Below, one piece after another: positions 9,257 to 16,653 of a stretch of DNA of 64,000 nucleotides. The translations under genes were made by a program, and so were the position numbers. The stretch is from NCBI GenBank assembly GCA_041395945.1, contig JAWKZN010000001.1, forward strand, positions 1,364,001 through 1,428,000, given 5' to 3'. This DNA comes from Pseudomonadales bacterium (GTDB lineage Bacteria; Pseudomonadota; Gammaproteobacteria; Pseudomonadales; Azotimanducaceae). The notes beneath the pieces are model-generated. The model saw only the letters and a list, made by a program, of their open reading frames with translations, was not told the DNA's origin and searched no databases. Position 1 is the first letter of the stretch, and every line of letters starts with the position of its first letter.

Positions 9257-9990
9257 CGCTCGACGAAATTCTCAGTGCGTTCAAGAGCGGTCAGTTCGAT
9301 GCCGACAGGACCGGGCAGATGATCCGCAGCACTTTCTTTCAGGATCTCGGTCACAGCACGCTGGACAATGATCGCCGACGCCGCAATGGTGCCGGAGAGG
9401 TCATCTACGGCGAACACAAAACGACCGCTCAGATTCTCGATCTCGTCACCGCCATGGTCGACCGGGGGGACAATGTGCTGGTGACCCGCACCTGCGAAGC
9501 GGTGTTCGACGCAGTGGTAAAAATCGTCAAACAGGCCGAGTTTCATGAACAGGCGCGCCTCATCACCTGCCGGGTGCGCCCGGTCACTCCTGCCTCCGGC
9601 ACCATCGCGGTCGTGACCGCGGGCACCTCGGACCGCGGTGTTGCCGAGGAAGCTGCGCTGACCGCAGAGTTCTATGGCAATCCGGTCGCCCGCATCAGTG
9701 ACGTGGGCGTGGCGGGAATCCATCGCCTGCTGGCTCGCCTCGACGTGCTGCGCGAAGCAAGGGTGCTGATCGTGGTGGCGGGGATGGAGGGTGCACTGCC
9801 GAGTGCGGTAGGCGGCCTGGTGGACAAACCGGTCATCGCCGTTCCCACCAGCGTGGGATATGGCGCATCCTTCGGGGGCATCGCAGCCCTCCTCGGCATG
9901 CTCAACAGCTGCGCCAGCGGCGTCTCTGTGGTAAACATCGACAACGGTTTTGGTGCCGGCTATCTGGCCAGCATGATGAACCGTCTGTAG
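9253..9990 (+). CDS. larB: LarB, nicotinate adenine dinucleotide carboxylase/hydrolase
   Basis: LarB carboxylates the pyridinium ring of NaAD at C5 and hydrolyses the phosphoanhydride, the first step of nickel-pincer cofactor synthesis. The 245 residues have a C-terminal PurE/AIR-carboxylase-like domain: TAGTSDRGVAEEA, DVGVAGIHRL, VVAGMEGALPSAVGG and PTSVGYGASFGG are all recognisable. The ATG overlaps the larC stop (ATGA), implying translational coupling. larE follows 27 bases later on the same strand. Confidence 0.95.
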   Translation: MTLDEILSAFKSGQFDADRTGQMIRSTFFQDLGHSTLDNDRRRRNGAGEVIYGEHKTTAQILDLVTAMVDRGDNVLVTRTCEAVFDAVVKIVKQAEFHEQARLITCRVRPVTPASGTIAVVTAGTSDRGVAEEAALTAEFYGNPVARISDVGVAGIHRLLARLDVLREARVLIVVAGMEGALPSAVGGLVDKPVIAVPTSVGYGASFGGIAALLGMLNSCASGVSVVNIDNGFGAGYLASMMNRL

Positions 9991-10017
9991 CGACTGCACA
10001 GCCTGGAGCCTGGGGAA

Positions 10018-10842
10018 TTGACCGACCTTGCACAGATGCACGAGGACCTGAAGGCGAACATTGCGCGATTCGACAGTGTGATCGTCGCATTTTCCGGTGG
10101 TATCGACAGTTCCCTGGTTGCCTATGTTGCAGCTGAGGTGCTGGGCAGCCGCTCGCTGGCGATCACTTCCGGTTCGCCGAGTCTCAAACGCAGCGACCTG
10201 TCGCTGACCACGGAGCTCGCTGAAAAGTGGGGTATGCAGCACGAGGTCATCGTTACCGACGAGTTGTCCAAAGCCGACTACCGGGCCAATCCCGTCGACC
10301 GCTGCTTCCACTGCAAAACGTCACTCTATGAAGCCCTGTCCCGGATCGCTGCGGCACGCGGCATCCAGACCATTCTCAATGGCACCAATTGCGACGATCT
10401 CGGCGATCATCGCCCGGGGCTGATCGCCGCGGCCGATTTTGACGTGGTATCGCCGCTGGTGGAGACGGGATTTCACAAGCCGCACATTCGCACCCTCGCC
10501 GCCCGGCTGGGCCTGGAGAATGCGGACAAACCCCAGGCCGCCTGTCTGTCGAGCCGCTTCCCCTATGGCAGTCACATCTCCCTCGAACGACTTGCCCAGG
10601 TGGAGCAGGCTGAAGCCGTACTCGCAGAATTCGGTTTCAGGGAGTACCGGGTGCGTCATCACGAAGCGGTGGCGCGCCTGGAGATCGGTACCGCGGAATT
10701 TCCCCGGGCACTCGAGCACGCGGCTGAACTCAGCGCCCGGATCCGTGCCTGCGGGTATACCTATGTGGCGATGGATCTCGGCGGTTTTCGTTCCGGCTCA
10801 CTCAATGACAGCCTCATTCAGATCGTTAGAGTCGGAGACTAG
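10018..10842 (+). CDS. larE: LarE, ATP-dependent sulfur insertase for nickel-pincer cofactor
   Basis: LarE adenylates and thiolates the two pyridinium carboxylates. The 274 residues show the PP-loop SGGIDSS at 26-32 and NGTNCDDLGDHRPG. Cys176 in AACLSSR aligns with the sacrificial sulfur-donor cysteine of Lactiplantibacillus LarE. Cys96 and Cys99 in DRCFHCK add two more cysteines, the three-cysteine arrangement of [4Fe-4S]-dependent LarE such as Thermotoga, so iron-sulfur-dependent sulfur transfer is likely (inference). The start is TTG after GGGG; an ATG 18 bases downstream is an alternative. Last gene of the AKR-larC-larB-larE run; larA is not present here. Confidence 0.93.
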   Translation: MTDLAQMHEDLKANIARFDSVIVAFSGGIDSSLVAYVAAEVLGSRSLAITSGSPSLKRSDLSLTTELAEKWGMQHEVIVTDELSKADYRANPVDRCFHCKTSLYEALSRIAAARGIQTILNGTNCDDLGDHRPGLIAAADFDVVSPLVETGFHKPHIRTLAARLGLENADKPQAACLSSRFPYGSHISLERLAQVEQAEAVLAEFGFREYRVRHHEAVARLEIGTAEFPRALEHAAELSARIRACGYTYVAMDLGGFRSGSLNDSLIQIVRVGD

Positions 10843-10850
10843 CACGTTCG

Positions 10851-10910
10851 AAATATCCTTATAGTTATCCATTAACTTATTGAAATATATAAATTTGCAT
10901 TTGGATGACA
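10851..10910. promoter_or_regulatory. very AT-rich spacer after larE, candidate promoter region
   Basis: By direct count 13 of these 60 bases are G or C, in otherwise GC-rich surroundings. It contains TATAAA at 10888-10893 and a TATAGT at 10932-10937 just beyond it, but no well-spaced TTGACA partner for either. It precedes a short plus-strand reading frame with a good ribosome site. It may be a promoter or UP-type element; the exact start is not defined. Confidence 0.35.
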
Positions 10911-10969
10911 ACCTGCCGTCCTCCCTGCGCGTATAGTTCGCGGTCCGCACTGTTTCGGGGGAAGCAGAG

Positions 10970-11062
10970 ATGGATAAAACCACCAAACTCCTGTTGCTGG
11001 CCGCGTTGGGTTTAGCGCTGCTGGCGTCCTATTCGGCTCAGGCGCTGACGCTGGCCCTGTAG
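10970..11062 (+). CDS. possible 30-residue hydrophobic peptide
   Basis: ATG preceded at proper distance by GGGGGAAG, then a lysine-containing N terminus and a run of Leu/Ala ending in an SAQA-type stretch, giving one membrane-spanning or signal-like helix. It could be a stand-alone small membrane protein or a chance frame. The last 25 bases overlap the 3' end of the convergent thioesterase gene. It is not recognised as any family. The AT-rich region upstream and the ribosome site are the only support. Confidence 0.33.
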   Translation: MDKTTKLLLLAALGLALLASYSAQALTLAL

Positions 11063-11475
11063 GCATCGGCGAATGCCGGTGGCAGCCGCACGGGCCTGCC
11101 ATTGGAAAGATTCAGACAGACGAAGTCCGCTTCGCCACGCATCACCACGCTGTCTCGATCGAGGTTGATCAACTGGTAGCGTCGTGAGACTCGCAGGCGC
11201 CCATCGCTGCGACAGATCCAGTTACCCACCAGAATCTCGTCACCCGCGTAGCAGGCGGCAAGGTAGTCGACCCGCAGTGAGCGCACGGCCATGCCCCGCT
11301 GCATTTCCAGACAACGGGACTCCGGTAAACCCACCGCGGCGGAGTGTGCCCAGGCGCATTGCTCGAGCCAGCGTATATAGACGACGTTGTTTACGTGCCC
11401 GTACGAGTCCACGTCCTCGGCGCCCGCAGTCACGGCGAGGACGAACGGATCCGGGTGGTCCCAGCTGCAGGTCAT
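11038..11475 (-). CDS. acyl-CoA thioesterase, 4-hydroxybenzoyl-CoA thioesterase (YbgC) family
   Basis: Hotdog-fold thioesterase of 145 residues. The family signature is DVDSYGHVNNVVYIRWLE, with the catalytic aspartate/histidine region DSYGHVNN at about residues 23-30. It hydrolyses an acyl- or aroyl-CoA to the free acid in the cytoplasm. The start ATG overlaps the stop of the upstream amidohydrolase gene by 4 bases, so the two are translationally coupled. The longer open frame upstream runs inside the amidohydrolase gene and was rejected. Confidence 0.9.
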   Translation of the reverse strand: MTCSWDHPDPFVLAVTAGAEDVDSYGHVNNVVYIRWLEQCAWAHSAAVGLPESRCLEMQRGMAVRSLRVDYLAACYAGDEILVGNWICRSDGRLRVSRRYQLINLDRDSVVMRGEADFVCLNLSNGRPVRLPPAFADAYRASVSA

Positions 11476-12674
11476 CGATAGCCGGCGGGCACCTCGAAAC
11501 CGAACACGCGCGCGGCATTCAGTCCAAGTACTGCGGCGCGTTCCGTATCGCTCAGCGCAGCCATGGTGCGTTCGATGGCGGCAGCGGAATGCGGCCAGGT
11601 ACCTTCGTGGTGGGGATAATCGTTGGCCCAGAGAAAGTTCCCGACCAGGCCATGGCTGCGCGCCAGGTCGAGGCCCGCCCGGTCTTCCTGAAAGCTGGCA
11701 AAGCCGTTGCTGATGAAGTATTCGCTCGGCAGCCGCTTGAGTTTCGGGCGCACCCACATGTGGTGTTTACGATAGGCCTCGTCCATTGCCCCCAGTGCCC
11801 AGGCCACCCAGCCGATGCCGGCTTCGATGGTGCCGAAACGCAGACGGGGAAATCGATCGATGACACCGGAAGCGCAGATGTTCACGATCGGCTCCATGGT
11901 GGGTGCGAGTGAGTGCACCGCGTAGTTGATGACCGCGCCGCCGTTTCCCCGGGCGGTGCGTGGATCGCGTCCGGTAGACACATGGAAGGTCACCGGCAGA
12001 TCGGTATCCTGGATGCAGGCCCACAGCGGATCGAACTGGGGCAGATTGTAGTTCGGCGCTTCGTGATCCGGCGGACCCCACACCGGTTTACAGGGCAGGC
12101 ACAGACCGCGAAAACCCAGCGCCGCGCAGCGCTCGATCTCGGCGATTGCGCCTTCGAGATCCGCAGCAGCCACACAGGCCATGGGGGAGAGCCGGTCGTT
12201 GTAAGCGCCGAAGGTTTCCCACGCCCAGTCATTGAAGACTCTGCACATCGCCTGGCTGAAGTCGGCGTCCGGTGTTGCCCAGATGGTGAGTCCCTTGTTC
12301 GGAAACAGAACTTCCGCATCGACACCGTCGGCGCGCAGATCCTGCAGACGCTGTTCGGGGGTCACGCCGGACTGATTGCGCAGCAGGTCCTCCCCCTCGA
12401 AGGCGACATTCTGCAGGCGCAGCGGCCGGAACCCTTCAGTCTTCTGAAACTTCTCCCCCTGGGGATTTACCGAAACACCCGGCAGACGATCCCGGTAGCG
12501 GACATCGATACGCGTTCGCCAGAGGTCAGACGGTTCCTGCACATGGCCGTCAGCAGACACCATGAAATACTTGTTGGGTGCGCCTGGACGGGGAGATCGG
12601 GGCCAATCCGCACTGCCCGGCGTTTCGAGCCGCCAGCGGTTGGCCTCATCGGCGCCTGGATTCTGCTCTTTCAT
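11472..12674 (-). CDS. amidohydrolase family 2 protein (ACMSD-like metal-dependent hydrolase/decarboxylase)
   Basis: 400 residues with the amidohydrolase-2 barrel: the N-terminal metal segment SADGHVQEPSDLW, the histidine strand PVTFHVSTGRD, and WANDYPHHEGTWPHS near the C terminus. Relatives include 2-amino-3-carboxymuconate semialdehyde decarboxylase and hydrolases of aromatic or terpenoid pathways; the substrate cannot be assigned. The start was placed at the ATG with a near-perfect AAGGAGGGAG ribosome site rather than at longer upstream options. It lies between a ferredoxin (upstream) and a thioesterase (4-base overlap downstream) on the same strand. Confidence 0.9.
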   Translation of the reverse strand: MKEQNPGADEANRWRLETPGSADWPRSPRPGAPNKYFMVSADGHVQEPSDLWRTRIDVRYRDRLPGVSVNPQGEKFQKTEGFRPLRLQNVAFEGEDLLRNQSGVTPEQRLQDLRADGVDAEVLFPNKGLTIWATPDADFSQAMCRVFNDWAWETFGAYNDRLSPMACVAAADLEGAIAEIERCAALGFRGLCLPCKPVWGPPDHEAPNYNLPQFDPLWACIQDTDLPVTFHVSTGRDPRTARGNGGAVINYAVHSLAPTMEPIVNICASGVIDRFPRLRFGTIEAGIGWVAWALGAMDEAYRKHHMWVRPKLKRLPSEYFISNGFASFQEDRAGLDLARSHGLVGNFLWANDYPHHEGTWPHSAAAIERTMAALSDTERAAVLGLNAARVFGFEVPAGYR

Positions 12675-12795
12675 CGAACTCCCTCCTTGCATTCCCGGGC
12701 CTGGACGCGATGTTAGCAGGTTGACCCGATGATTCGATGGCGACACGACGATAGGGTATCTCACGACAACCGCAGCCGGGCCCGGATCCAAGTTC

Positions 12796-13116
12796 TCAGA
12801 GCTGTCGTTGCGGTAACTGCACCCGGATACCATCCAGTTCGTCCGTCATGAGGATCTGACAGGCCAGCCGGCTGCCCGGGCCCGGATCGATGGCGAATGC
12901 CAGCAGTTCGGCCTCGTCCGCACGCACCGCCGGCAGACGGTCGCGCCATTCTGCTGCCACATAGCAGTGGCAGGTGACACAGGTGCAGCCGCCGCCACAC
13001 TGGCCGATGATGCCGGGCAGGCCGTGATCCAGCGCGCCATCCATGAGGCTGTCACCGCAGGCAATTTCCACGGTAGCTTCGGTTCCGTCCCATTGCCTGT
13101 AGGTTGCTCGCGGCAC
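12796..13116 (-). CDS. [2Fe-2S] ferredoxin, adrenodoxin/putidaredoxin type
   Basis: Electron carrier of 106 residues. Ligand cysteines follow C40-x5-C46-x2-C49 and a distal cysteine in SRLACQI at about 86; an extra Cys44 lies in the first loop. These proteins usually feed a cytochrome P450 or Rieske-type oxygenase. No oxygenase sits beside it; the nearest P450 is 7 kb away and has its own ferredoxin. The GTG start was chosen because an AGGAG lies 7 bases upstream and it gives the family length. The PHP gene is divergent, 48 bases away. Confidence 0.9.
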   Translation of the reverse strand: MPRATYRQWDGTEATVEIACGDSLMDGALDHGLPGIIGQCGGGCTCVTCHCYVAAEWRDRLPAVRADEAELLAFAIDPGPGSRLACQILMTDELDGIRVQLPQRQL

Positions 13117-13164
13117 CAGAGAGCTCCTGTTAAACTGCCGCGCCTGTCTGCAGCGGTCAAACCA

Positions 13165-13800
13165 GTGATACTCGACCTCCACACCCATTCGATCAAGTCC
13201 GATGACGGCCGCGCCAAGGTGGCCAACTACTGCCAGTGGATCCGCAGCCGCGAGCTGCCGCTGGATGGTTTCGTGCTCACCGAGCACCGCCAGTTCGATC
13301 TGGAGTCCGATTACTCCGAACTCGCCGCCTCATACGGCATCACCATTCTCAAAGGTGCGGAGGTGGAAACCGAATACGGCCACGTGCTGGTCTTCGGAGT
13401 TACCGAGCCGCTCATGGCTGAGTTCGATTTCAGCAACATCCACCTGCCACTGGCCCAGGTGATCGAAGCCTGTGGCCGGCATCACGCGGTGCCCGTCCCC
13501 TGTCATCCGGGCCGCAAGCGGGTCGGCATGTGCGCACACATCGACGAATTCGGCGTGCCGGCGGGGGTGCGCATCGTCGAGACCTACAATGGCGGCAGCC
13601 GCGGCGAGGAAGATCAGATCGCCCAGGCCATGGCCCGGGAGCAGAATTATCGGGGTATCGGTGGCAGCGACGCCCACATTGTCAGCCATGTCGGCCGCTG
13701 CGCCACCCGTTTCCCCGCGCCGATCCGCTCCGAAGCGGAGCTGGTCGAGGCCCTCACTGCCGGTGATTTCGAAGCCCTGACCTTCCGGGAGAACGCATGA
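13165..13800 (+). CDS. PHP domain metal-dependent phosphoesterase-like protein
   Basis: 211 residues of the polymerase-and-histidinol-phosphatase fold. Metal ligands are visible in DLHTHS at the N terminus, VLTEHRQFD, GAEVET, PVPCHPGR and GGSDAH near the C terminus. Likely a cytoplasmic phosphoesterase or nuclease-like hydrolase of unknown substrate. The start is GTG seven codons before the first HTH motif; in-frame upstream sequence overlaps the divergent ferredoxin gene. The stop overlaps the next gene by 4 bases (ATGA), coupling it to the MaoC pair. Confidence 0.85.
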   Translation: MILDLHTHSIKSDDGRAKVANYCQWIRSRELPLDGFVLTEHRQFDLESDYSELAASYGITILKGAEVETEYGHVLVFGVTEPLMAEFDFSNIHLPLAQVIEACGRHHAVPVPCHPGRKRVGMCAHIDEFGVPAGVRIVETYNGGSRGEEDQIAQAMAREQNYRGIGGSDAHIVSHVGRCATRFPAPIRSEAELVEALTAGDFEALTFRENA

Positions 13801-14261
13801 GCAGACTGCTGGATCTCGACGCTCTGCGGGCGCAGTTCCTCAACAAGGAGTTCGATGCCAAGGAATTCCGCTTCGATGCCGCCCAGCTGGCCGACTATGC
13901 CATCGCCTGCGGCGAACGGGCACCCCGTTACACGGATCCCGGGCACCCCGATTTCCAGGCACCGCCAACCTTTGCCACCAGCCTGAGACCTGACCGGCGC
14001 CTGCCGGACGGCTTCCCGAAGCTGCCCGGTCTGGGCATGGATGCCGGCAAGGCAGTTGCTCCTCTGGCACCGATCCGACCTGATACTACAGTCACTGGTC
14101 GGTCCCATCTCCATGAAATTTATGCAAAAACTGGCCGTTCGGGGCGTATGACATTCTTCGTGATCCGCATGGAACTCAGCGATGCCAGCGGCACGCTGCT
14201 GGCCCATGCGGACACCCGGGTGGTGATCCGGGAGAAGCCGGAAGAAGGAGAATCCGAGTGA
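13797..14261 (+). CDS. MaoC-like dehydratase subunit, FAS1-like N-terminal domain type
   Basis: 154 residues resembling the N-terminal hotdog half of two-part (R)-enoyl-CoA hydratases (FAS1-like dehydratase domain), with DYAIACGERAPRYTD, ATSLRPD and GRSHLHEIYAKTGRSGRM. These usually lack the catalytic Asp/His and pair with a MaoC subunit that carries them. The start overlaps the PHP stop and the stop overlaps the next MaoC gene (GTGA), so a heteromeric hydratase is likely. It would act on an acyl-CoA in beta-oxidation. Confidence 0.8.
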   Translation: MSRLLDLDALRAQFLNKEFDAKEFRFDAAQLADYAIACGERAPRYTDPGHPDFQAPPTFATSLRPDRRLPDGFPKLPGLGMDAGKAVAPLAPIRPDTTVTGRSHLHEIYAKTGRSGRMTFFVIRMELSDASGTLLAHADTRVVIREKPEEGESE

Positions 14262-14677
14262 GTGTCGCGACCCTGTCAGCTGTCCAGTTCGGCGAGGAGC
14301 TGCCGGTATTCGATCCGGATACGAGTCTTGCCAATGTCATCCGCTTTACCGAGGCAGCCGGCTGGCGCGGGCCGCGCTTTACGGATCACGAGGCGGCACG
14401 CCGCGAAGGCCTGCCAGGCGCTCTGGTACCCGGCATCATGAGTCAGGGCTTTCTGGCGGCTATGATCCACCGGTGGGCGCCCGAAGCACGGATCGAGCAT
14501 GTCGACACCATCTTCCGCGCCCCGGTGATCGTGGATGACCGGTATCACATCAACGGTGTGGTGACAGACATCGAGGAAGATTCGGGTCTGGTGGAGATCG
14601 ATCTGACCGTAACCAACGATGCCGGCGAAACCCGGGTGTTCGGCACCGCGAGGGTGCGCCTGCCCGTCCAGGGCTGA
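14258..14677 (+). CDS. MaoC family dehydratase subunit
   Basis: 139-residue hotdog protein; LPGALVPGIMSQGFLAAMIHRW corresponds to the MaoC hydratase region but is diverged from the usual D-x4-H-x5 motif of R-specific hydratases. FGTARVRLP is the usual C-terminal strand. It is translationally coupled (GTG within the previous stop) to the FAS1-like subunit, an arrangement like mycobacterial ChsH1/ChsH2 or HadAB. It converges on the DUF35/thiolase-like pair. Confidence 0.8.
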   Translation: MSVATLSAVQFGEELPVFDPDTSLANVIRFTEAAGWRGPRFTDHEAARREGLPGALVPGIMSQGFLAAMIHRWAPEARIEHVDTIFRAPVIVDDRYHINGVVTDIEEDSGLVEIDLTVTNDAGETRVFGTARVRLPVQG

Positions 14678-14737
14678 CTGCCAGCCTTCGCCTCGCGCAT
14701 TGCGGCGACGGCTGCGAGAAGTTTTGAGGCATTGATA

Positions 14738-15166
14738 TTATGCAGAGGCGCCCTGGACCGGACGGAACAGCGGAATGGCCAGCGCCTCATGGTGTTCCCA
14801 TTCCAGCCTGAGCGCCTGCCCGATCTGCAGATCCAGGGCAGGCTCCGCTACACCGACGATGTTGGTCAACAGTCGCGGACCCTCTTCGAGATCGACCCAG
14901 GCCACCGCGTAGGGCACCCGGCTGCGGAAAAACGGGTGGTAGCTCTGCCTGACCACACTGAAGGTGTAAAGGGTGGCGCGCCCACTCGCCGTCTGCCATT
15001 CGAGGCGGCCGGAGAGACAGTGGGTGCAGTGGCTGCGCGGGTAAAACACCACGCCTCCGCAGTCCGCGCACTGCTGATAACTCAGCTCTCCGGCTTTGGT
15101 CCGCCGCCAGAATTCGGCGGTGTCCGGCTCATCCAGCGCCGGCAGAGGTCTCGACGGCTCACTCAC
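14738..15166 (-). CDS. DUF35 / Zn-ribbon OB-fold acyl-CoA-associated protein
   Basis: 142 residues with an N-terminal rubredoxin-like zinc ribbon (C-A-D-C-G and C-T-H-C at about residues 33-50) followed by an OB fold. Stand-alone DUF35 proteins form complexes with thiolase-like partners; in steroid degradation the DUF35 part of ChsH2 activates the aldolase Ltp2. Here it directly follows the thiolase-like gene with a 2-base gap on the same strand, the classic pairing. The start is GTG. Confidence 0.9.
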   Translation of the reverse strand: MSEPSRPLPALDEPDTAEFWRRTKAGELSYQQCADCGGVVFYPRSHCTHCLSGRLEWQTASGRATLYTFSVVRQSYHPFFRSRVPYAVAWVDLEEGPRLLTNIVGVAEPALDLQIGQALRLEWEHHEALAIPLFRPVQGASA

Positions 15167-15168
15167 GT

Positions 15169-16359
15169 TCAGTCCCTCCCCAGAATGACGGTACCGGCAC
15201 AGTGGCGGGACCCGAGCATGCCGCCGTTGCCGTGCGCTACCGCAAGCTTCGCGTCCGCCACTTGAGAGCAGGACTCCCCCCGCAACTGCCTGGCTGCCTC
15301 GATGAGCAGAAAGATGCCCCGCATGCCCGGATGATTGGAGGAAAGTCCTCCGCCGTCCGTGTTGAGTGCGGGACCGCCACTCTGATCGAAACGCAGGCGT
15401 CCACCCGACACCCAGCGGCCGCCTTCCCCTTTGGCACAGAAGCCCAGGTCTTCGAGGAGCGCCAGCACGGTGATGCTGAAGGAGTCGTAAATCATCGCGA
15501 TGTCGATTTCGGCCGGAGTCAGCCCTGCTTCGGCGAATGCCTGGGGCCCGGACTGTGCGGCTGCACTGACAGTAATGTCTCCACCACTGGTCGGATAACC
15601 GGTTGCCTCACCGCTGCCGAGAATCCAGACCGGCGGTTTGCGGCAATCACGCGCCACCTCAGGCGCGGCGATCACTACCGCACCGCCACCGTCTGAAATC
15701 ATGCAGCATTCGAGGAGATGGAGGGGATCGGCGATCATGCGCGAGTTCACCACATCGGCGATGGTCGTTTCCCGGATGTCCAGAAACTCAAGATCCTGCA
15801 TGGCCCGCACCGCCTCGGGGTTGCGCATGGCGTGATAGCGGGTGGCGACAGAAACTTCCGCGAGCTGTTCAGAGGTGGTGCCGTACTGATGCATGTGTCT
15901 GGCGGCAACCATGGCGTAGTTGGCCACCAGGGTCATACCACTGAAGGATTCCATATTCTCACTGGGATGGGCGCCGAGGCCGCGGCCGCCTGCGCCGATC
16001 CTCTGCATCGCACTGTGCGCTGTGGAGCCGTAGCTGAGCAGTGCGACTCTGGCCTTTCCTGCGGCGATGTCCCGCCGCGCATGGGCGGCATGAAATTCAT
16101 ATGAACTGCCACCGACGCTGGTGGTGTCTATGACCCTCGGTCGCAGGCCGAAGTACTCGGCGATGGTCAGGCCGCTCATGCCGCCGCCCTCCCCTGCGTC
16201 ATAGATGGCGTCTACATCCTGCCACTCGAGTCCGGCATCGGCCAGCGCGGCAGCAGCACTCCGGGCCTTGATCTGCAGCGCACTCACACGACCTTCAACA
16301 TCACGGGAAGGATATTCGTGAATCCCGACAATGGCTGCGTCGCGACGCTGCGCACTCAT
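15169..16359 (-). CDS. thiolase-like lipid-transfer protein (SCP-x/Ltp type)
   Basis: 396 residues with the thiolase fold: VGIHEYPSRD at the N terminus, DGGGLSSNHPGMRG and HGNGGMLGSRHCAGTVILG at the C terminus. The position of the acylated nucleophile of true thiolases reads VGGSSYEFHAAHA, with no cysteine, as in Ltp-type proteins that act as aldolases or have other C-C cleaving roles. With the DUF35 partner next door, retro-aldol cleavage of a side-chain acyl-CoA is a reasonable guess. The start ATG has GGAGCG upstream; the longer frame upstream crosses a tandem repeat and was rejected. Confidence 0.88.
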   Translation of the reverse strand: MSAQRRDAAIVGIHEYPSRDVEGRVSALQIKARSAAAALADAGLEWQDVDAIYDAGEGGGMSGLTIAEYFGLRPRVIDTTSVGGSSYEFHAAHARRDIAAGKARVALLSYGSTAHSAMQRIGAGGRGLGAHPSENMESFSGMTLVANYAMVAARHMHQYGTTSEQLAEVSVATRYHAMRNPEAVRAMQDLEFLDIRETTIADVVNSRMIADPLHLLECCMISDGGGAVVIAAPEVARDCRKPPVWILGSGEATGYPTSGGDITVSAAAQSGPQAFAEAGLTPAEIDIAMIYDSFSITVLALLEDLGFCAKGEGGRWVSGGRLRFDQSGGPALNTDGGGLSSNHPGMRGIFLLIEAARQLRGESCSQVADAKLAVAHGNGGMLGSRHCAGTVILGRD

Positions 16360-16415
16360 ATTCGCTCCAGGTTCATTGATTTTTCTCCCGACATCATCGC
16401 GACCCAGTCTCCATT

Positions 16416-16458
16416 GCGACCCCGCCTCCTCGCGACCCCGCCTCCTCGCGACCCCGCC
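16416..16458. repeat. 16-bp tandem repeat, about 2.7 copies
   Basis: Two exact copies of GCGACCCCGCCTCCTC and a partial third copy in the 294-base spacer between the divergent thiolase-like gene and aldo/keto reductase gene. The spacer also holds a small inverted repeat CACACC/GGTGTG at 16583-16603. Nothing else was recognised in the spacer; promoters for both genes must lie here. Confidence 0.8.
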
Positions 16459-16653
16459 CCGAACGCGACGAATGCGGGCAGCCTCGAGTTTAAGGCGCCG
16501 GAAGCGGAGTTGAAACAGACACGGCGGCGTTCCGGGTGAAAGGCTTGTCCATCCAGGGTACATTCCCGGTGGTGCAGCTGCTCACACCTCAGATCAGGGT
16601 GTGAATGGCAGGTATCGACCCCCATCCACACAAGGCACACAGGAGTCTGGACG

